The translations under genes were made by a program, and so were the position numbers. From DATJBF01 sp035516795 (GTDB taxonomy: Bacteria > Verrucomicrobiota > Verrucomicrobiia > Palsa-1439), in NCBI GenBank assembly GCA_035516795.1, contig DATIZX010000143.1, positions 10,567 through 74,566 on the forward strand: a DNA stretch of 64,000 nt, given 5' to 3'. Below are positions 41,999-51,516 of this stretch, in pieces. Numbering within the stretch: the stretch's first letter is position 1; each line of letters opens with the position of its first letter. Below the pieces are notes generated by a model, which worked only from the letters and a program-made list of their open reading frames with translations, searched no databases and was not told where the DNA came from.

Positions 41999-44740
41999 CT
42001 AGACCGTCTGCGGGTGGACCTTTTCAGGATCGATGTTTAAGTCCTTGATCGCCTGGGCGACGATCGTCCGCGCGATTGCACCGCGCTTGGCCAGCGCGTA
42101 CAGCACGGCAATCACGACGCATTCAGCATCGATCTCGAAAAACCGGCGCAGGTTTTCGCGGGTATCACTGCGGCCAAAACCATCGGTCCCCAACGTGTCC
42201 AAACCGCCCGGCACCCACGGCGCGATTTGGTCGGGAATGAGCTTCATGTAGTCCGAAACCGCGACGAACGGACCCTCTTGCCCTTCCAGTAGCGTTTCCA
42301 AATGGGCTTTTCGCGGCGTCTCAGTCGGATGCAACATATTCCAGCGGCTGGTGCGTTGGAGATCGGTCTTGAGCAATTTATAACTTGTCGCGCTCCAGAC
42401 GTCGGCCGACACATCATAGCGGTCGGCGAGAATTTCCTGCGCCCGCATCGCCTGGCGAATAATCGGGCCGCTTCCGAAAATTTGCGCTTTGTGCTTCTTG
42501 CCGTCTACGCCCTTGCGGAATTTGTAGAGCCCCTTGAGAATGCCGTCCTCAACGCCTTCCGGCATCGGCGGCATCTGGTAATTCTCATTGTAGAGCGTGA
42601 GATAGTAAAAAATGTCTTCGCCTTCCTGATACATGCGCCGCATGCCGTCTTGGACGATTACCGCGATTTCATACGCAAACGCGGGATCATACGTCATGAG
42701 TGTCGGAATTGTTGCCGCCAGCAAATGACTGTGACCATCCTGATGTTGCAAGCCTTCGCCATTCAGCGAAGTGCGACCAGCAGTCGCGCCGAGCAGGAAT
42801 CCCTTAGCCTTGATGTCGCCCGCCAACCACATCAAATCGCCAATCCGTTGGAAGCCGAACATCGAATAGTAAATGTAAAACGGAATCATGCTCATAGCGT
42901 GATTCGCATAAGACGTCCCGGCGGCGATGAACGAGGACACGGAGCCAGCCTCGGTGATGCCTTCCTCTAGAATCTGTCCGTCTTTCGTCTCGTGGTAATA
43001 GAGCAAAGCCTCGCGATCGACCGGCTCGTAAAGTTGTCCTTTCGGCGCGTAAATGCCAACCTCACGGAACAAGGCATCCAATCCGAACGTACGCGCTTCG
43101 TCGGGAATAATCGGGACGATGCGTTTTCCGATCTTGGCATTACGCAAAAGTGAACTCAACAATCGCACAAATGCCATGGTGCTCGACGCCTCAAGCGCGC
43201 CGGAGCCTTTGTAGAATTCGCCAAACTCGCTACGCGTCGGCACTTCGATCTTTGGCGCTTGGACCTTCCGCGACGGCAGAAATCCGCCCAGCGCTTGGCG
43301 CCGCTCGAGCAGGTACTTCGTTTCTGGACTTTCGGGATCCGGCCGGTAGAACGGCGTCTGGGCCACGTCCTCATCACTGATGGGAACTCCAAATCGCTCC
43401 CGAAACTCACGCAGCTCCTTTTCATTGAGTTTCTTCTGCTGATGGCTGACGTTGCGGCCTTCGCCGGCCTCGCCGAGTCCGTATCCTTTGACGGTTTTCG
43501 CGAGAATGACAGTCGGACCACCCTTGTGCTCGACCGCCGCTTCGTAAGCCGCGTAAACCTTTTGCGGATCGTGTCCGCCACGCACCAGTTTCCGGATTTG
43601 ATCGTCGGTGAGATGATTCACCAATTCGAGCAACTCGGGGTATTTGCCAAAGAAATGCTTGCGCGTGTAACTGCCGGGCTCAACCGAGTACTTCTGATAA
43701 TCGCCATCGACCGCTTCCCCCATGCGTTTGACGAGCAAACCGGTCTTGTCCGCCTTCAACAACGGATCCCAATTCGAGCCCCAAATAACTTTGATTACAT
43801 TCCAGCCCGCCCCACGAAATGCAGCTTCGAGTTCTTGAATGACCTTCCCATTCCCGCGGACCGGACCATCGAGCCGCTGAAGATTGCAGTTCACGACCCA
43901 AATCAGGTTGTCGAGTCGCTCGCGGGAAGCGAGCGTGAGCGCCCCGAGTGTTTCCGGCTCGTCGCTCTCACCATCGCCCACAAAACACCACACCTTCGGC
44001 TCCTCACCCTGAACCAATCCCCGAGCGCGAAGGTAGCGGCTAAAACGCGCTTGGTAAATCGACATGATGGGGCCGAGTCCCATTGACACGGTCGGGAACT
44101 GCCAGAAGTTTGGCATTAAATACGGATGCGGATACGACGACAACCCGCCGCCCTCGGCAAGTTCCTGCCGAAAGTGATGGAGATGATTTTCATCGAGCCG
44201 TCGTTCGAGGAACGCGCGGGCATAATTGCCCGGCGACGCGTGACCTTGAAAGTAGACCAAATCGGCTGGCCGGCCGCCATCACTCCCGTGGAAGAAATGG
44301 TTAAACCCAACTTCGTAAAGCGTCGCGCAGGAAGCATACGTCGAAATGTGACCGCCCAAGCCGGAATGTTCGCGATTCGCGCTGACCACCATCGCCATCG
44401 CATTCCAGCGAATCAGGCTCTTGATGCGACGTTCCAGTTCGCGGTTACCGGGATAAACCGGCTCATCCTGTGGCGGAATGGTGTTGATGTAAGGCGTTTG
44501 CGTGGCGGATGGCAACTGCACGCCTGCCTCACGCAAGCGTTGCCACAACTTGTTCAACATGAGCGGCGACGTCTGAGCGCCCTCGTCCTTCAGCACGTGC
44601 TCGAGGAAAAATTCCAACGAATCGAGCCAGCGCTCGCTATCATTGCCGTTGTCGTCCGGCGCCGACGCGGGCGATACGCCCGCTGTCCCACGCGACGAAG
44701 CCGGTGCGGCCTGCGGTTGTTCTTTCGTTTCAGCTTTCAT
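41999..44740 (-). CDS. aceE: Pyruvate dehydrogenase E1, homodimeric type
   Basis: Thiamine diphosphate-dependent decarboxylase of the pyruvate dehydrogenase complex. The 913-residue protein is of the single-chain AceE type. It has the thiamine-binding region WCFVGDGESDEPETLGAL, the N-terminal DE(P)..ERRIKSLIRWNAMAMV block and the GHISTYAS active-site segment. The first 30 residues are Ala/Pro-rich and disordered. ATG 44740 is chosen over a TTG further upstream. No E2 or E3 gene lies nearby. It is divergent from a lipoate ligase gene, with 52 bases between starts, which links E1 expression to lipoylation of E2. Confidence 0.96.
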   Translation of the reverse strand: MKAETKEQPQAAPASSRGTAGVSPASAPDDNGNDSERWLDSLEFFLEHVLKDEGAQTSPLMLNKLWQRLREAGVQLPSATQTPYINTIPPQDEPVYPGNRELERRIKSLIRWNAMAMVVSANREHSGLGGHISTYASCATLYEVGFNHFFHGSDGGRPADLVYFQGHASPGNYARAFLERRLDENHLHHFRQELAEGGGLSSYPHPYLMPNFWQFPTVSMGLGPIMSIYQARFSRYLRARGLVQGEEPKVWCFVGDGESDEPETLGALTLASRERLDNLIWVVNCNLQRLDGPVRGNGKVIQELEAAFRGAGWNVIKVIWGSNWDPLLKADKTGLLVKRMGEAVDGDYQKYSVEPGSYTRKHFFGKYPELLELVNHLTDDQIRKLVRGGHDPQKVYAAYEAAVEHKGGPTVILAKTVKGYGLGEAGEGRNVSHQQKKLNEKELREFRERFGVPISDEDVAQTPFYRPDPESPETKYLLERRQALGGFLPSRKVQAPKIEVPTRSEFGEFYKGSGALEASSTMAFVRLLSSLLRNAKIGKRIVPIIPDEARTFGLDALFREVGIYAPKGQLYEPVDREALLYYHETKDGQILEEGITEAGSVSSFIAAGTSYANHAMSMIPFYIYYSMFGFQRIGDLMWLAGDIKAKGFLLGATAGRTSLNGEGLQHQDGHSHLLAATIPTLMTYDPAFAYEIAVIVQDGMRRMYQEGEDIFYYLTLYNENYQMPPMPEGVEDGILKGLYKFRKGVDGKKHKAQIFGSGPIIRQAMRAQEILADRYDVSADVWSATSYKLLKTDLQRTSRWNMLHPTETPRKAHLETLLEGQEGPFVAVSDYMKLIPDQIAPWVPGGLDTLGTDGFGRSDTRENLRRFFEIDAECVVIAVLYALAKRGAIARTIVAQAIKDLNIDPEKVHPQTV

Positions 44741-44792
44741 TATGCGACCGACCAATTAGATAATAACTGCTTTCCAACGAAATCCAAGCCCC

Positions 44793-45512
44793 ATGAAATG
44801 GTTTGACCGAACTTTTGACACGCCGCAGGAAAATCTCGCCTGCGATGAAGCTCTGCTCGACTGGTGCGAAGAAGACTTTGACGGCGAAATCCTGCGCTTC
44901 TGGATGCCGCGCCAGCACTTTGTCGTGCTGGGGTATTCTAACAAAGCGCAGACAGAAGTGAACCTCGATTCTTGCCGGGCGCTGGGGGTGCCGGTTTTCC
45001 GTCGGTGCAGCGGCGGCGGAACGGTGCTGCAAGGACCGGGCTGCCTGAATTACTCGCTCATCTTGCGGATCCGAGCGGGCTCACCTCTCGACGACATCAC
45101 TCAAGCCAATGCCCTCGTCATGAACCGGCAACGCACCGCGCTGAATCCACTGCTGGGCGGCAACGTCTTGATCCAAGGTTACACCGACCTCACGCTCGGC
45201 GGCCTGAAGTTCTCCGGGAACTCGCAACGGCGGAAGCGTCGCTGCCTGTTGTTTCACGGCTCATTCCTGTTTGGGCTCGATCTCGATCTCCTCCAGCGCG
45301 TCCTGCCGATGCCGTCGAAACAACCCGGTTACCGCGCCCACCGATCTCACGCGGAATTTCTTATCAACGTCAGCCTACCGCCCGCTGAAATCCAGAACGC
45401 GCTGCGGAAAGCCTGGAGCGCCGACGAGCCACTTCTTAAATCGCCGAACGACAAAATCGCCCAACTCGCCCGCGACAAGTACGCCACCGACGAGTGGAAC
45501 TTGAAGTTCTGA
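44793..45512 (+). CDS. Lipoate-protein ligase/octanoyltransferase family protein
   Basis: A 239-residue member of the BPL/LplA/LipB superfamily that attaches lipoyl or octanoyl groups to E2 or GcvH. It has the RRCSGGGTVLQGPGCLNYSLIL core and the catalytic Lys in LTLGGLKFSGNSQRRKR, then LLFHGSFLFGLD. The length and the absence of an accessory C-terminal domain resemble LipM/LplA-like proteins. Its divergence from aceE fits a role in activating the pyruvate dehydrogenase complex. Ligase versus octanoyltransferase cannot be decided by eye. Confidence 0.87.
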   Translation: MKWFDRTFDTPQENLACDEALLDWCEEDFDGEILRFWMPRQHFVVLGYSNKAQTEVNLDSCRALGVPVFRRCSGGGTVLQGPGCLNYSLILRIRAGSPLDDITQANALVMNRQRTALNPLLGGNVLIQGYTDLTLGGLKFSGNSQRRKRRCLLFHGSFLFGLDLDLLQRVLPMPSKQPGYRAHRSHAEFLINVSLPPAEIQNALRKAWSADEPLLKSPNDKIAQLARDKYATDEWNLKF

Positions 45513-45535
45513 ATCCACAGGCTACAATCTGTCCC

Positions 45536-45970
45536 ATGAAAGTTCCCGGTCTTCGCAGTCCACATGACAAAGTTCTCGGCCTCGTCCATTTCGGTCGGAT
45601 GCTCGACAAGATTCGGTTGCACCGAGCCGGCAAGCTGCCAGAGGAATATCATTCAAATCTCGGTCTCGGATTTGACGGACGCTGCTGTGCGCTTCTCGGC
45701 GTGAAATATGAAGACATCGTCGCTCGCGTCAAACTCGGTGGCGAAGACGAAGATATTCTGGAATGGTGCTTTGAGAATGGCCGCAAACCGTCCGAGGAAG
45801 AAATCGGGATGTTCAACGATTACCTGCGCAAACGCGGCTGGCGCGACGACGCGAGCGCCCGTCTCGCGCAGCGCAAGAAGGAATACGGCATCGCGGACCG
45901 GGACGAGATTCAGTGTTTCTTCGATCTCATCGATGTCGACGAAGGCCGCGAAGTCCGCACGAAATTCTGA
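45536..45970 (+). CDS. DUF5069 protein
   Basis: A 144-residue cytosolic protein of the DUF5069 family, function unknown. It opens MKVPGLRSPHDKVLGLVHFGRMLDKIRLH and contains GLGFDGRCCALLGVKYEDIV and ILEWCFENGRKPSEEEI, mostly helical. The start at 45536 lies 24 bases after the ligase stop, so they may be co-transcribed. The family is frequent in Verrucomicrobia. It converges on the large repeat protein gene, separated by a repeat A element. Confidence 0.85.
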   Translation: MKVPGLRSPHDKVLGLVHFGRMLDKIRLHRAGKLPEEYHSNLGLGFDGRCCALLGVKYEDIVARVKLGGEDEDILEWCFENGRKPSEEEIGMFNDYLRKRGWRDDASARLAQRKKEYGIADRDEIQCFFDLIDVDEGREVRTKF

Positions 45971-45990
45971 TGCAGTTCGTGGGGTAGGTA

Positions 45991-46084
45991 CGCCTAACAA
46001 AACCGATTTCCGCGCAGCCGCACCCTTTATGGGTGCGTCTTCCCCGCGCAGTCTAAGCCGAGCCGGGTCTGACGAGACGCCGCG
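45991..46084. repeat. MITE-like element A3
   Basis: It starts with the terminal sequence GCCTAACAAAACCGATTTCC and carries the internal palindrome GCACCCTTTATGGGTGC, CCCCGCGCAG, then the extra module TAAGCCGAGCC..GACGAGACGCCGCG that is also present inverted in A2. It sits between two convergent genes. Confidence 0.75.
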
Positions 46085-46108
46085 ATGATGTGTTCGTGGC
46101 AAACCACC

Positions 46109-48478
46109 TTACGGAATTAAGCGCACGCGATAAAATCTCATTGGCCCGTTTGTCGCCGCGCCAACATCGAAATAGTTCGTCAGGGTCCCGGTCGTATTTG
46201 TGACGGTAAAAATGTCAGCAAATCCATTGGTGTAGTAGCCGCCGTCCCCGGCGGCAACAGCGCTCTGCAGCGCATTCGTCTTCCCGCTGCCCATCATCCA
46301 TGTAATCAGAACATCGTGATCGGTTGCCACGAGACTGGTGATCCGGAATGAAGAAGCGCTATCCTGCGGATCGGTGCCGGCCAGATATTCTTGCAGATTG
46401 CTCATCCCATCGCCGTCGCTATCCACGTTCGCATCAGCAGCGTCCAATGGATCGAGTCCGTGACTTTGCTCCCAACCATTCGGCATCCCATCGCCATCGT
46501 CATCGCGATTTGGATCGAGCACAGCGGCGCCGTAGATCAGCGTTCCCCCCGTCCGCACAAACTGCGCACAAGCATTCGTCATCACAAATCGATCAACCAG
46601 CAGCGTGCCGCCATTCATCATGAGCTTCCCGTTCCGCACCTCAAGCACAGCATCGTGTGTCGGATTCGTAACGACCAAGTTGCCGCTGTCCAACTGAACC
46701 CAGTCGTCGCAAGTGGATGTGAAGACGCCAATGACAAGATTCGTCGCGAGAACCGATCCCCCGGCTATTACCACTGAGTTGCTTTTTCCTTGTTCGCCTA
46801 TATGCAGTGTGCTGTTCCACCAGCGACCACCGTTGGTCACGCGAACGCAGTTCGTTCTAGGGGTAAGTCCCACATCGCTGTCGCCATTGACCACTTGACC
46901 GCCGTTGCTGATCACCAAATCCCCGTTGATCATTAAAGTGCCAGTATTGCTCCAAATCGAGCCGGCGTCGGAGATCAGCACCTTGCTTCTTCCACCGCCG
47001 ATGAAGCCATCGGCATCGATCACGATGCCGCCGTTGCTGATTACTAGACTGGCAGACGAAGGCCCGACACTCAGGCTCCCACTATTGCTCCACACTGAAC
47101 CATCGCCAGTGACCAACGCACTGTCGAAAAGACCATCAGTTCCGATGGTGCTCGAACGGGCCTCAACCCTACCCCCGTTTTCGATAACCAGACTATTGAA
47201 CGAACCAACACTGCTTCCGACTACAACATTGCTGTCGTTGTGCCAAATCGAACCTAAGCCAGTTACACGCACACTGTTGCTGAACGATTGATAATGACCA
47301 ACATAGCCGACGCTGTTCACGACCCGCCCGCCGTCGCTAATCACCAAAGTGTTTTCCTGACCTTGGTCACCGATGTATAGAGGGCCGGAATTGCTCCAGA
47401 CTGATCCAGCGTTGACAATGAGCACGCTGTTGCTCCTGCTTTCATAATCGCCGCCAACGTGGCCGGTAGAATTGACGACTTGCCCACCGTTGCTGACCAC
47501 CAAGCTATTCCCAGAGCCGTAGTATCCCAAGTACAATGCGTGAGTTGTACTCCAGATCGAATTGCTGCCGCTGACCAGCACGCTGTTAAAATCTTCTAGT
47601 CTACCTACAATGTCGTCAGCGCTATAATATCCTTGGAATACGCAACCACCGTCCTCGATCACCAAGCGGTTGCCGGCACTGCTGTATCCGAGGTACAAAG
47701 TACCGACGTTACTCCAGGTCGAGCCCGTGCCGCTGACCAAGACATTGTTGTTGCTAGCCGAAGGGAGCAAGCCAATATAGACAATTCCGTCGTTGTTCAG
47801 CACTTTAGCTCCATTGCTGATTACTAGGGAATTCCCAACACCAAAGTATCCAATGTACGTGTAGAAACCGATACTCCAAGTGGAGCCGGGCCCGGTGATG
47901 AACACGTTGTTGTTGCTGCTGCCGGAAGTGCTGTTACCCACGAAAGCAGTAGTGCAACCCACACTCCCACCGTTGCTGATCACCAAGCTGTTGCCCGCGC
48001 CAGCGAGGCCGATGCCGAGATCGAAGATAATGGACCAGACTGAGCCGGTGTCGGACACCAGCACACGGTTGTTTTGGCCGCTCGTGTTGTAGCCCAGATA
48101 ACCATTGCGGGAGGACACGCTCCCACCGTTACTGATGATCAAACTGTTGCCGGAACCAGAGTTGCCGACGATTAAGCCTGACTGGCCAGCCAAATTCCAT
48201 ACTGAACCACTATCAGTAACGAACGCGCTGTTATTACTGCTGTTAATATCATAACCAAGATAGCCGTCGCCGTTCGACAGCACTCCGCCACTTTGAATTC
48301 GCAGCACATCGGCAAATGTGTTCGAGCCCACCGAATAATCGCCAATCCAATTGCTCGTTACCCCGCTGATGATATTGGTCTGGAAATCGGCGGTGTATTG
48401 GGCGTGGATGGGTGGCGAAAGAAAAAGGATTCCTGCAAGAATTCCCGCGAACTGATAACCGCGTCGCACTCGGTGCAT
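46109..48478 (-). CDS. Exported protein with T5SS/PEP-CTERM-associated repeats
   Basis: A 789-residue secreted protein. After a signal peptide (FAGILAGILFLSPPIHAQ) it has about eleven copies of a roughly 50-residue beta-solenoid unit. Each unit carries SLVISNGGxV, a GYVG-like turn, and NSVLVSGxGSVWSN...LYxGYxGxGN. A calcium-type segment DPNRDDDGDGMPNGWEQ...NVDSDGDGMSNLQEYLAGTDP (seen in parts) follows, and the C-terminus ends FYRVRLIP. This is the T5SS/PEP-CTERM-associated repeat family; here neither an autotransporter barrel nor a PEP-CTERM tail is present. A surface structural or adhesive role is likely. Asn/Ser/Gly-rich composition differs from neighbours. Confidence 0.88.
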   Translation of the reverse strand: MHRVRRGYQFAGILAGILFLSPPIHAQYTADFQTNIISGVTSNWIGDYSVGSNTFADVLRIQSGGVLSNGDGYLGYDINSSNNSAFVTDSGSVWNLAGQSGLIVGNSGSGNSLIISNGGSVSSRNGYLGYNTSGQNNRVLVSDTGSVWSIIFDLGIGLAGAGNSLVISNGGSVGCTTAFVGNSTSGSSNNNVFITGPGSTWSIGFYTYIGYFGVGNSLVISNGAKVLNNDGIVYIGLLPSASNNNVLVSGTGSTWSNVGTLYLGYSSAGNRLVIEDGGCVFQGYYSADDIVGRLEDFNSVLVSGSNSIWSTTHALYLGYYGSGNSLVVSNGGQVVNSTGHVGGDYESRSNSVLIVNAGSVWSNSGPLYIGDQGQENTLVISDGGRVVNSVGYVGHYQSFSNSVRVTGLGSIWHNDSNVVVGSSVGSFNSLVIENGGRVEARSSTIGTDGLFDSALVTGDGSVWSNSGSLSVGPSSASLVISNGGIVIDADGFIGGGRSKVLISDAGSIWSNTGTLMINGDLVISNGGQVVNGDSDVGLTPRTNCVRVTNGGRWWNSTLHIGEQGKSNSVVIAGGSVLATNLVIGVFTSTCDDWVQLDSGNLVVTNPTHDAVLEVRNGKLMMNGGTLLVDRFVMTNACAQFVRTGGTLIYGAAVLDPNRDDDGDGMPNGWEQSHGLDPLDAADANVDSDGDGMSNLQEYLAGTDPQDSASSFRITSLVATDHDVLITWMMGSGKTNALQSAVAAGDGGYYTNGFADIFTVTNTTGTLTNYFDVGAATNGPMRFYRVRLIP

Positions 48479-48670
48479 AGCTTCGCCTCGCCTGCTGACG
48501 GCAGACCTCGTACAGGGTGAAATGAACTCCTAGCAAGGCCGATGGTACTTTTGCCACGACTCAAATACAAGCCTATTTTCTGGCAATTTCAGGGGATTGG
48601 CAGACTGCTGTTGGCGGTGCGATTTGCTACGGTGGCGGCGGACGCGACGCAACGCCTCCCTACCGAACAC

Positions 48671-48734
48671 TGGCGGGGAGCGCAGCCATAAAGGCTGCGG
48701 CTACACGGAACGTTCACACGTTCCGCTCCCAGGC
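48671..48734. repeat. Related palindromic element A4
   Basis: In the 310-base gap between the repeat protein start and the TPR lipoprotein gene: CGCAGCCATAAAGGCTGCGG followed by CTACACGGAACG, matching the core of A1 (TAAAGG..GCGGCTACACGGAA), within outer arms GGGGAGCG/CGCTCCC. The rest of the gap shows no gene. Confidence 0.6.
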
Positions 48735-48788
48735 GATCCAAGGAAATACAACCTCTGCGAACTCTGCGCCTCTGAAGTGACCCGGAAA

Positions 48789-49604
48789 CTACTTAAGCTT
48801 CTGCAATAGTTTCTGCGCGTCTGCCTTCCACTGACCGCTTTCAAACTGACGATCGGGCCATGGCCTGGCGTCGAGCACTTTTTGAAGCGCTTCGTGCGCT
48901 TCATCGTTCCGTCCCACCGCGTGCAGCGCCTCGGCCAGATAGATATAATTCTCCGGATAATCAGGGAACAACAGGACGGCGCGTTGCAGTAATCTCAGGC
49001 CTTTGCGCGAGCTGCCGATGCTGACTGGCGGCGCCGGCGTCCGCAAGTACAGAATCCCCAGCGTCCGCAACGGCCCCGCATAATCAATACGCTCGTCGAT
49101 CTCGATCGCGCGCTCCAGTGCCGACTTCATTTCGCCTACCGCCTTCAATCCATAGGAGCGGTCAGAGTCGGCCAACAGCCCGATGTTGATTGCGTACCAG
49201 TAATAGCCAGCGGCGCCGTTCGGTTTCAATTGTTGCGCGCGACGCGCCAAGACGATTCCGCTCTTGGCAGTGTTGCGCCGGACGTCCGCTGTGGTTCCGT
49301 TTTCCGAAACGAACGACAGCACCGCGGCGGCTTCGCATTGGGCATCATAATTGTCGGGTATTGCTCGCGCGGCTTGTTCCAACATCCGGGCGGCATCGGT
49401 CACGCGCGCGAGATTGCGTGGCTGTTGGGCCCAGAGCGCCCAGCCCTGCTGACGCATCTTCTCCGCTTGTGATGTGCGAATCGCCAGCGGCGGTTTCGGC
49501 TCGACGCGCACGCTGCGGACGGATTTACAGCCGGAAACGGCGAGGAGAAAAGCCAGCACCCCCAACGCGGACCGTCGCCGCGCCGACAATTGTCTATTTC
49601 CCAT
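48789..49604 (-). CDS. TPR-type lipoprotein
   Basis: A 271-residue probable lipoprotein (lipobox in GVLAFLLAVSGCKSV) with tetratricopeptide-like helical repeats: MLEQAARAIPDNYDAQCEAAAVLS, GIVLARRAQQLKPNGAAGYYWYAI, and LQRAVLLFPDYPENYIYLAEALHAVGRNDEAH..LQKVL near the end. It is the last of three overlapping genes; its start lies 11 bases inside the PhnD-like gene. It probably works in the envelope as a protein-binding scaffold. No enzymatic motif. Confidence 0.8.
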   Translation of the reverse strand: MGNRQLSARRRSALGVLAFLLAVSGCKSVRSVRVEPKPPLAIRTSQAEKMRQQGWALWAQQPRNLARVTDAARMLEQAARAIPDNYDAQCEAAAVLSFVSENGTTADVRRNTAKSGIVLARRAQQLKPNGAAGYYWYAINIGLLADSDRSYGLKAVGEMKSALERAIEIDERIDYAGPLRTLGILYLRTPAPPVSIGSSRKGLRLLQRAVLLFPDYPENYIYLAEALHAVGRNDEAHEALQKVLDARPWPDRQFESGQWKADAQKLLQKLK

Positions 49605-50376
49605 AAAACAATGACTGCGCCTGGGACAAGCGCGGCTGGTGGATATCGACAAAGGCATCGACCTGGATACTGCTTAGAATTTTCTTTCCCGCATCGTTGC
49701 CGGTCATTTCCTTTAGCGCTGCTTTCAGTTTGTCTGAGTTCAGCGCATCATTCTTCGGGCCGAACAACACCACCAAATCGCGCGGCAATTCTTCCGATTC
49801 GTAAACCACCTTCAGCTTCGAACCGAGTTCGGGATCGTCCTTGAACAACGCCCAGGCTCCGGTCTCCATCAACACAGCGTCAGCGGCGCTCTTCGCGTTC
49901 TCCACCAAATCGAATACGGCGTTTTCCACATCACTCGCTTGCTTGAGCCGAATCTCATCGCCGAGTTTGCCGCGCAGGATCACAGCCATGACATAACGCT
50001 GTTCATTCGCCAGAGGAGTGGCAATCGTTTTGCCGGCTAATTTCGCCAGATCGTCGGGAGCGTCCTTGCGCACGACCAACACGTACCGTTCTTCTTTCAC
50101 TCCCGTGCGTTTCGTCTCCAGCAACGGTTCCATTTGGAGCGCCTTGGCATACTGCAGATAGAACCCTGGCGTCACCACTCCGGCCGCCGGCTTCTTCGCC
50201 CCGCAAAACTCCGCCGCTTTGATCGGATCGTTCATGACGGTCGGCTCGAATTTCGTTCCCGCCTTGTCGCCCACGTAGGCTGTCAATTCCGCCACGGTGG
50301 GCTCGGCCGTTTCCTGCGTGGCAAATTTCTCGCCTGTCTTCAGAAACAAAAAGGCTGCTGCCAAAAGTACACTCAT
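49594..50376 (-). CDS. PhnD/SsuA-like periplasmic binding protein
   Basis: A 260-residue exported solute-binding protein of the PhnD/transferrin-like superfamily (AGVVTPGFYLQYAKALQMEPLL; YVLVVRKDAPDDLAKLAGKTIATPLANEQRYV; ADAVLMETGAWALFKDDPELG). The N-terminus (MSVLLAAAFLFLKTG) is a short hydrophobic leader rather than a classic signal. No ABC permease or ATPase is near. ATG 50376 overlaps the phytoene synthase stop by ATGA, and its own end overlaps the TPR gene, so it is firmly in one operon with both. The ligand is unknown. Confidence 0.78.
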   Translation of the reverse strand: MSVLLAAAFLFLKTGEKFATQETAEPTVAELTAYVGDKAGTKFEPTVMNDPIKAAEFCGAKKPAAGVVTPGFYLQYAKALQMEPLLETKRTGVKEERYVLVVRKDAPDDLAKLAGKTIATPLANEQRYVMAVILRGKLGDEIRLKQASDVENAVFDLVENAKSAADAVLMETGAWALFKDDPELGSKLKVVYESEELPRDLVVLFGPKNDALNSDKLKAALKEMTGNDAGKKILSSIQVDAFVDIHQPRLSQAQSLFYGK

Positions 50377-51275
50377 GATTTCCTTCCCCAATTCTTGAGC
50401 ACGATCCACAGTTTCTCCGCCGTCGAGAGACGAAGGCGAGAATCGAACACGGCGAACTCGCTCAGTTCGATCTTTCGCAGAATGCCACCGTAAATGCCGA
50501 TCATCACTGCCAAAGTGCCGCGACTGTCCGCATCGATCAGCTTCAGCAACGGCTGGGCCTTCTCATAGAACCCGTGAGCGCGCACCGCCTCGAACTTCAT
50601 CAACTCAACAAACCGCGAATGAAATCCAGCTTCAGTGGATGAGTCCGCGCTGGCGTCGATGATTTCGTTCTCGGCGATACCGAATTTCTTCAGGTCTTCC
50701 AGCGGAAGATAGATCCGACCCAACCGCGCGTCTTCCTTTACGTCGCGCAAAATGTTCGTAAGTTGGAACGCGATGCCGCAGGCTTCGGCGGGCACCAGCG
50801 CGGCTTCGTTTTTGTAGCCAAAGATGGGCAACACGATCAGCCCGACTGCCGACGCCACGCGGTAACAATATTGGTAGAGTTGGTCGAACGTCGCGTACCG
50901 CGTCGTCGTTTGGTCCATCTCGGTGCCGTCGAGCAGTTCCTGGAAATGCGGGCGGGGAATCCCGTACCGTTGCACGGTGTCCACCAGCGCCGGCAGAATC
51001 TCATTTCCCGGTAGCATAGGCGTCCCTGCCTGTGATTCTTTCCCACTCAGCGCGTCATTCACCTGCGCGCGCCATTGCCGTAGTCCATCCAGAGCCACAG
51101 CCGGGTTGGCGGCGCTGTCGGCGATATCGTCGCTGCGGCGCATGAAGGCGTAGATCGCGCACATGGCCCGGCGTTTCTCGCGCGGCATCACCAGAAAAGA
51201 ATAGTAAAAATTCTTCGCAGTCCGCCGCGCAATTTGACAACACTGCCGGTACGATTCCTCCAAGCTAACGCTCAT
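50373..51275 (-). CDS. Squalene/phytoene synthase family protein (HpnD-like)
   Basis: A 300-residue head-to-head prenyltransferase that condenses two farnesyl or geranylgeranyl diphosphates. The first Asp-rich motif is in AFMRRSDDIADSAAN and the second in NILRDVKEDARLGRIYLP; FYYSFLVMPREKRRAMCAIYAF and the GTEMDQTTTRY segment are also typical. It could be HpnD (presqualene diphosphate synthase of hopanoids) or phytoene synthase. No other terpenoid gene is in the window. It heads the operon with the PhnD-like protein and TPR lipoprotein. The 240-base gap upstream holds nothing I can support. Confidence 0.88.
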   Translation of the reverse strand: MSVSLEESYRQCCQIARRTAKNFYYSFLVMPREKRRAMCAIYAFMRRSDDIADSAANPAVALDGLRQWRAQVNDALSGKESQAGTPMLPGNEILPALVDTVQRYGIPRPHFQELLDGTEMDQTTTRYATFDQLYQYCYRVASAVGLIVLPIFGYKNEAALVPAEACGIAFQLTNILRDVKEDARLGRIYLPLEDLKKFGIAENEIIDASADSSTEAGFHSRFVELMKFEAVRAHGFYEKAQPLLKLIDADSRGTLAVMIGIYGGILRKIELSEFAVFDSRLRLSTAEKLWIVLKNWGRKS

Positions 51276-51516
51276 TCGCCACGATTATGGCGATGGAGCG
51301 AATCGGAGGCAAGGGCGCAGTCGGATTAAAACCGCCACGCCACCGCGGCATGAATGCGACAATCGGGAACGAGTTGATCGCCTATGCAACTTGTCATTTG
51401 CACCTCTTGAAAGTACCCGTGCCGACCCAATCGCGAAGATGAAATTACCAACACCAATGGGACGGATGCCGATGAGACACGTCCACGGCGGAACATCCGG
51501 CCACGCGAAGTCCGGA

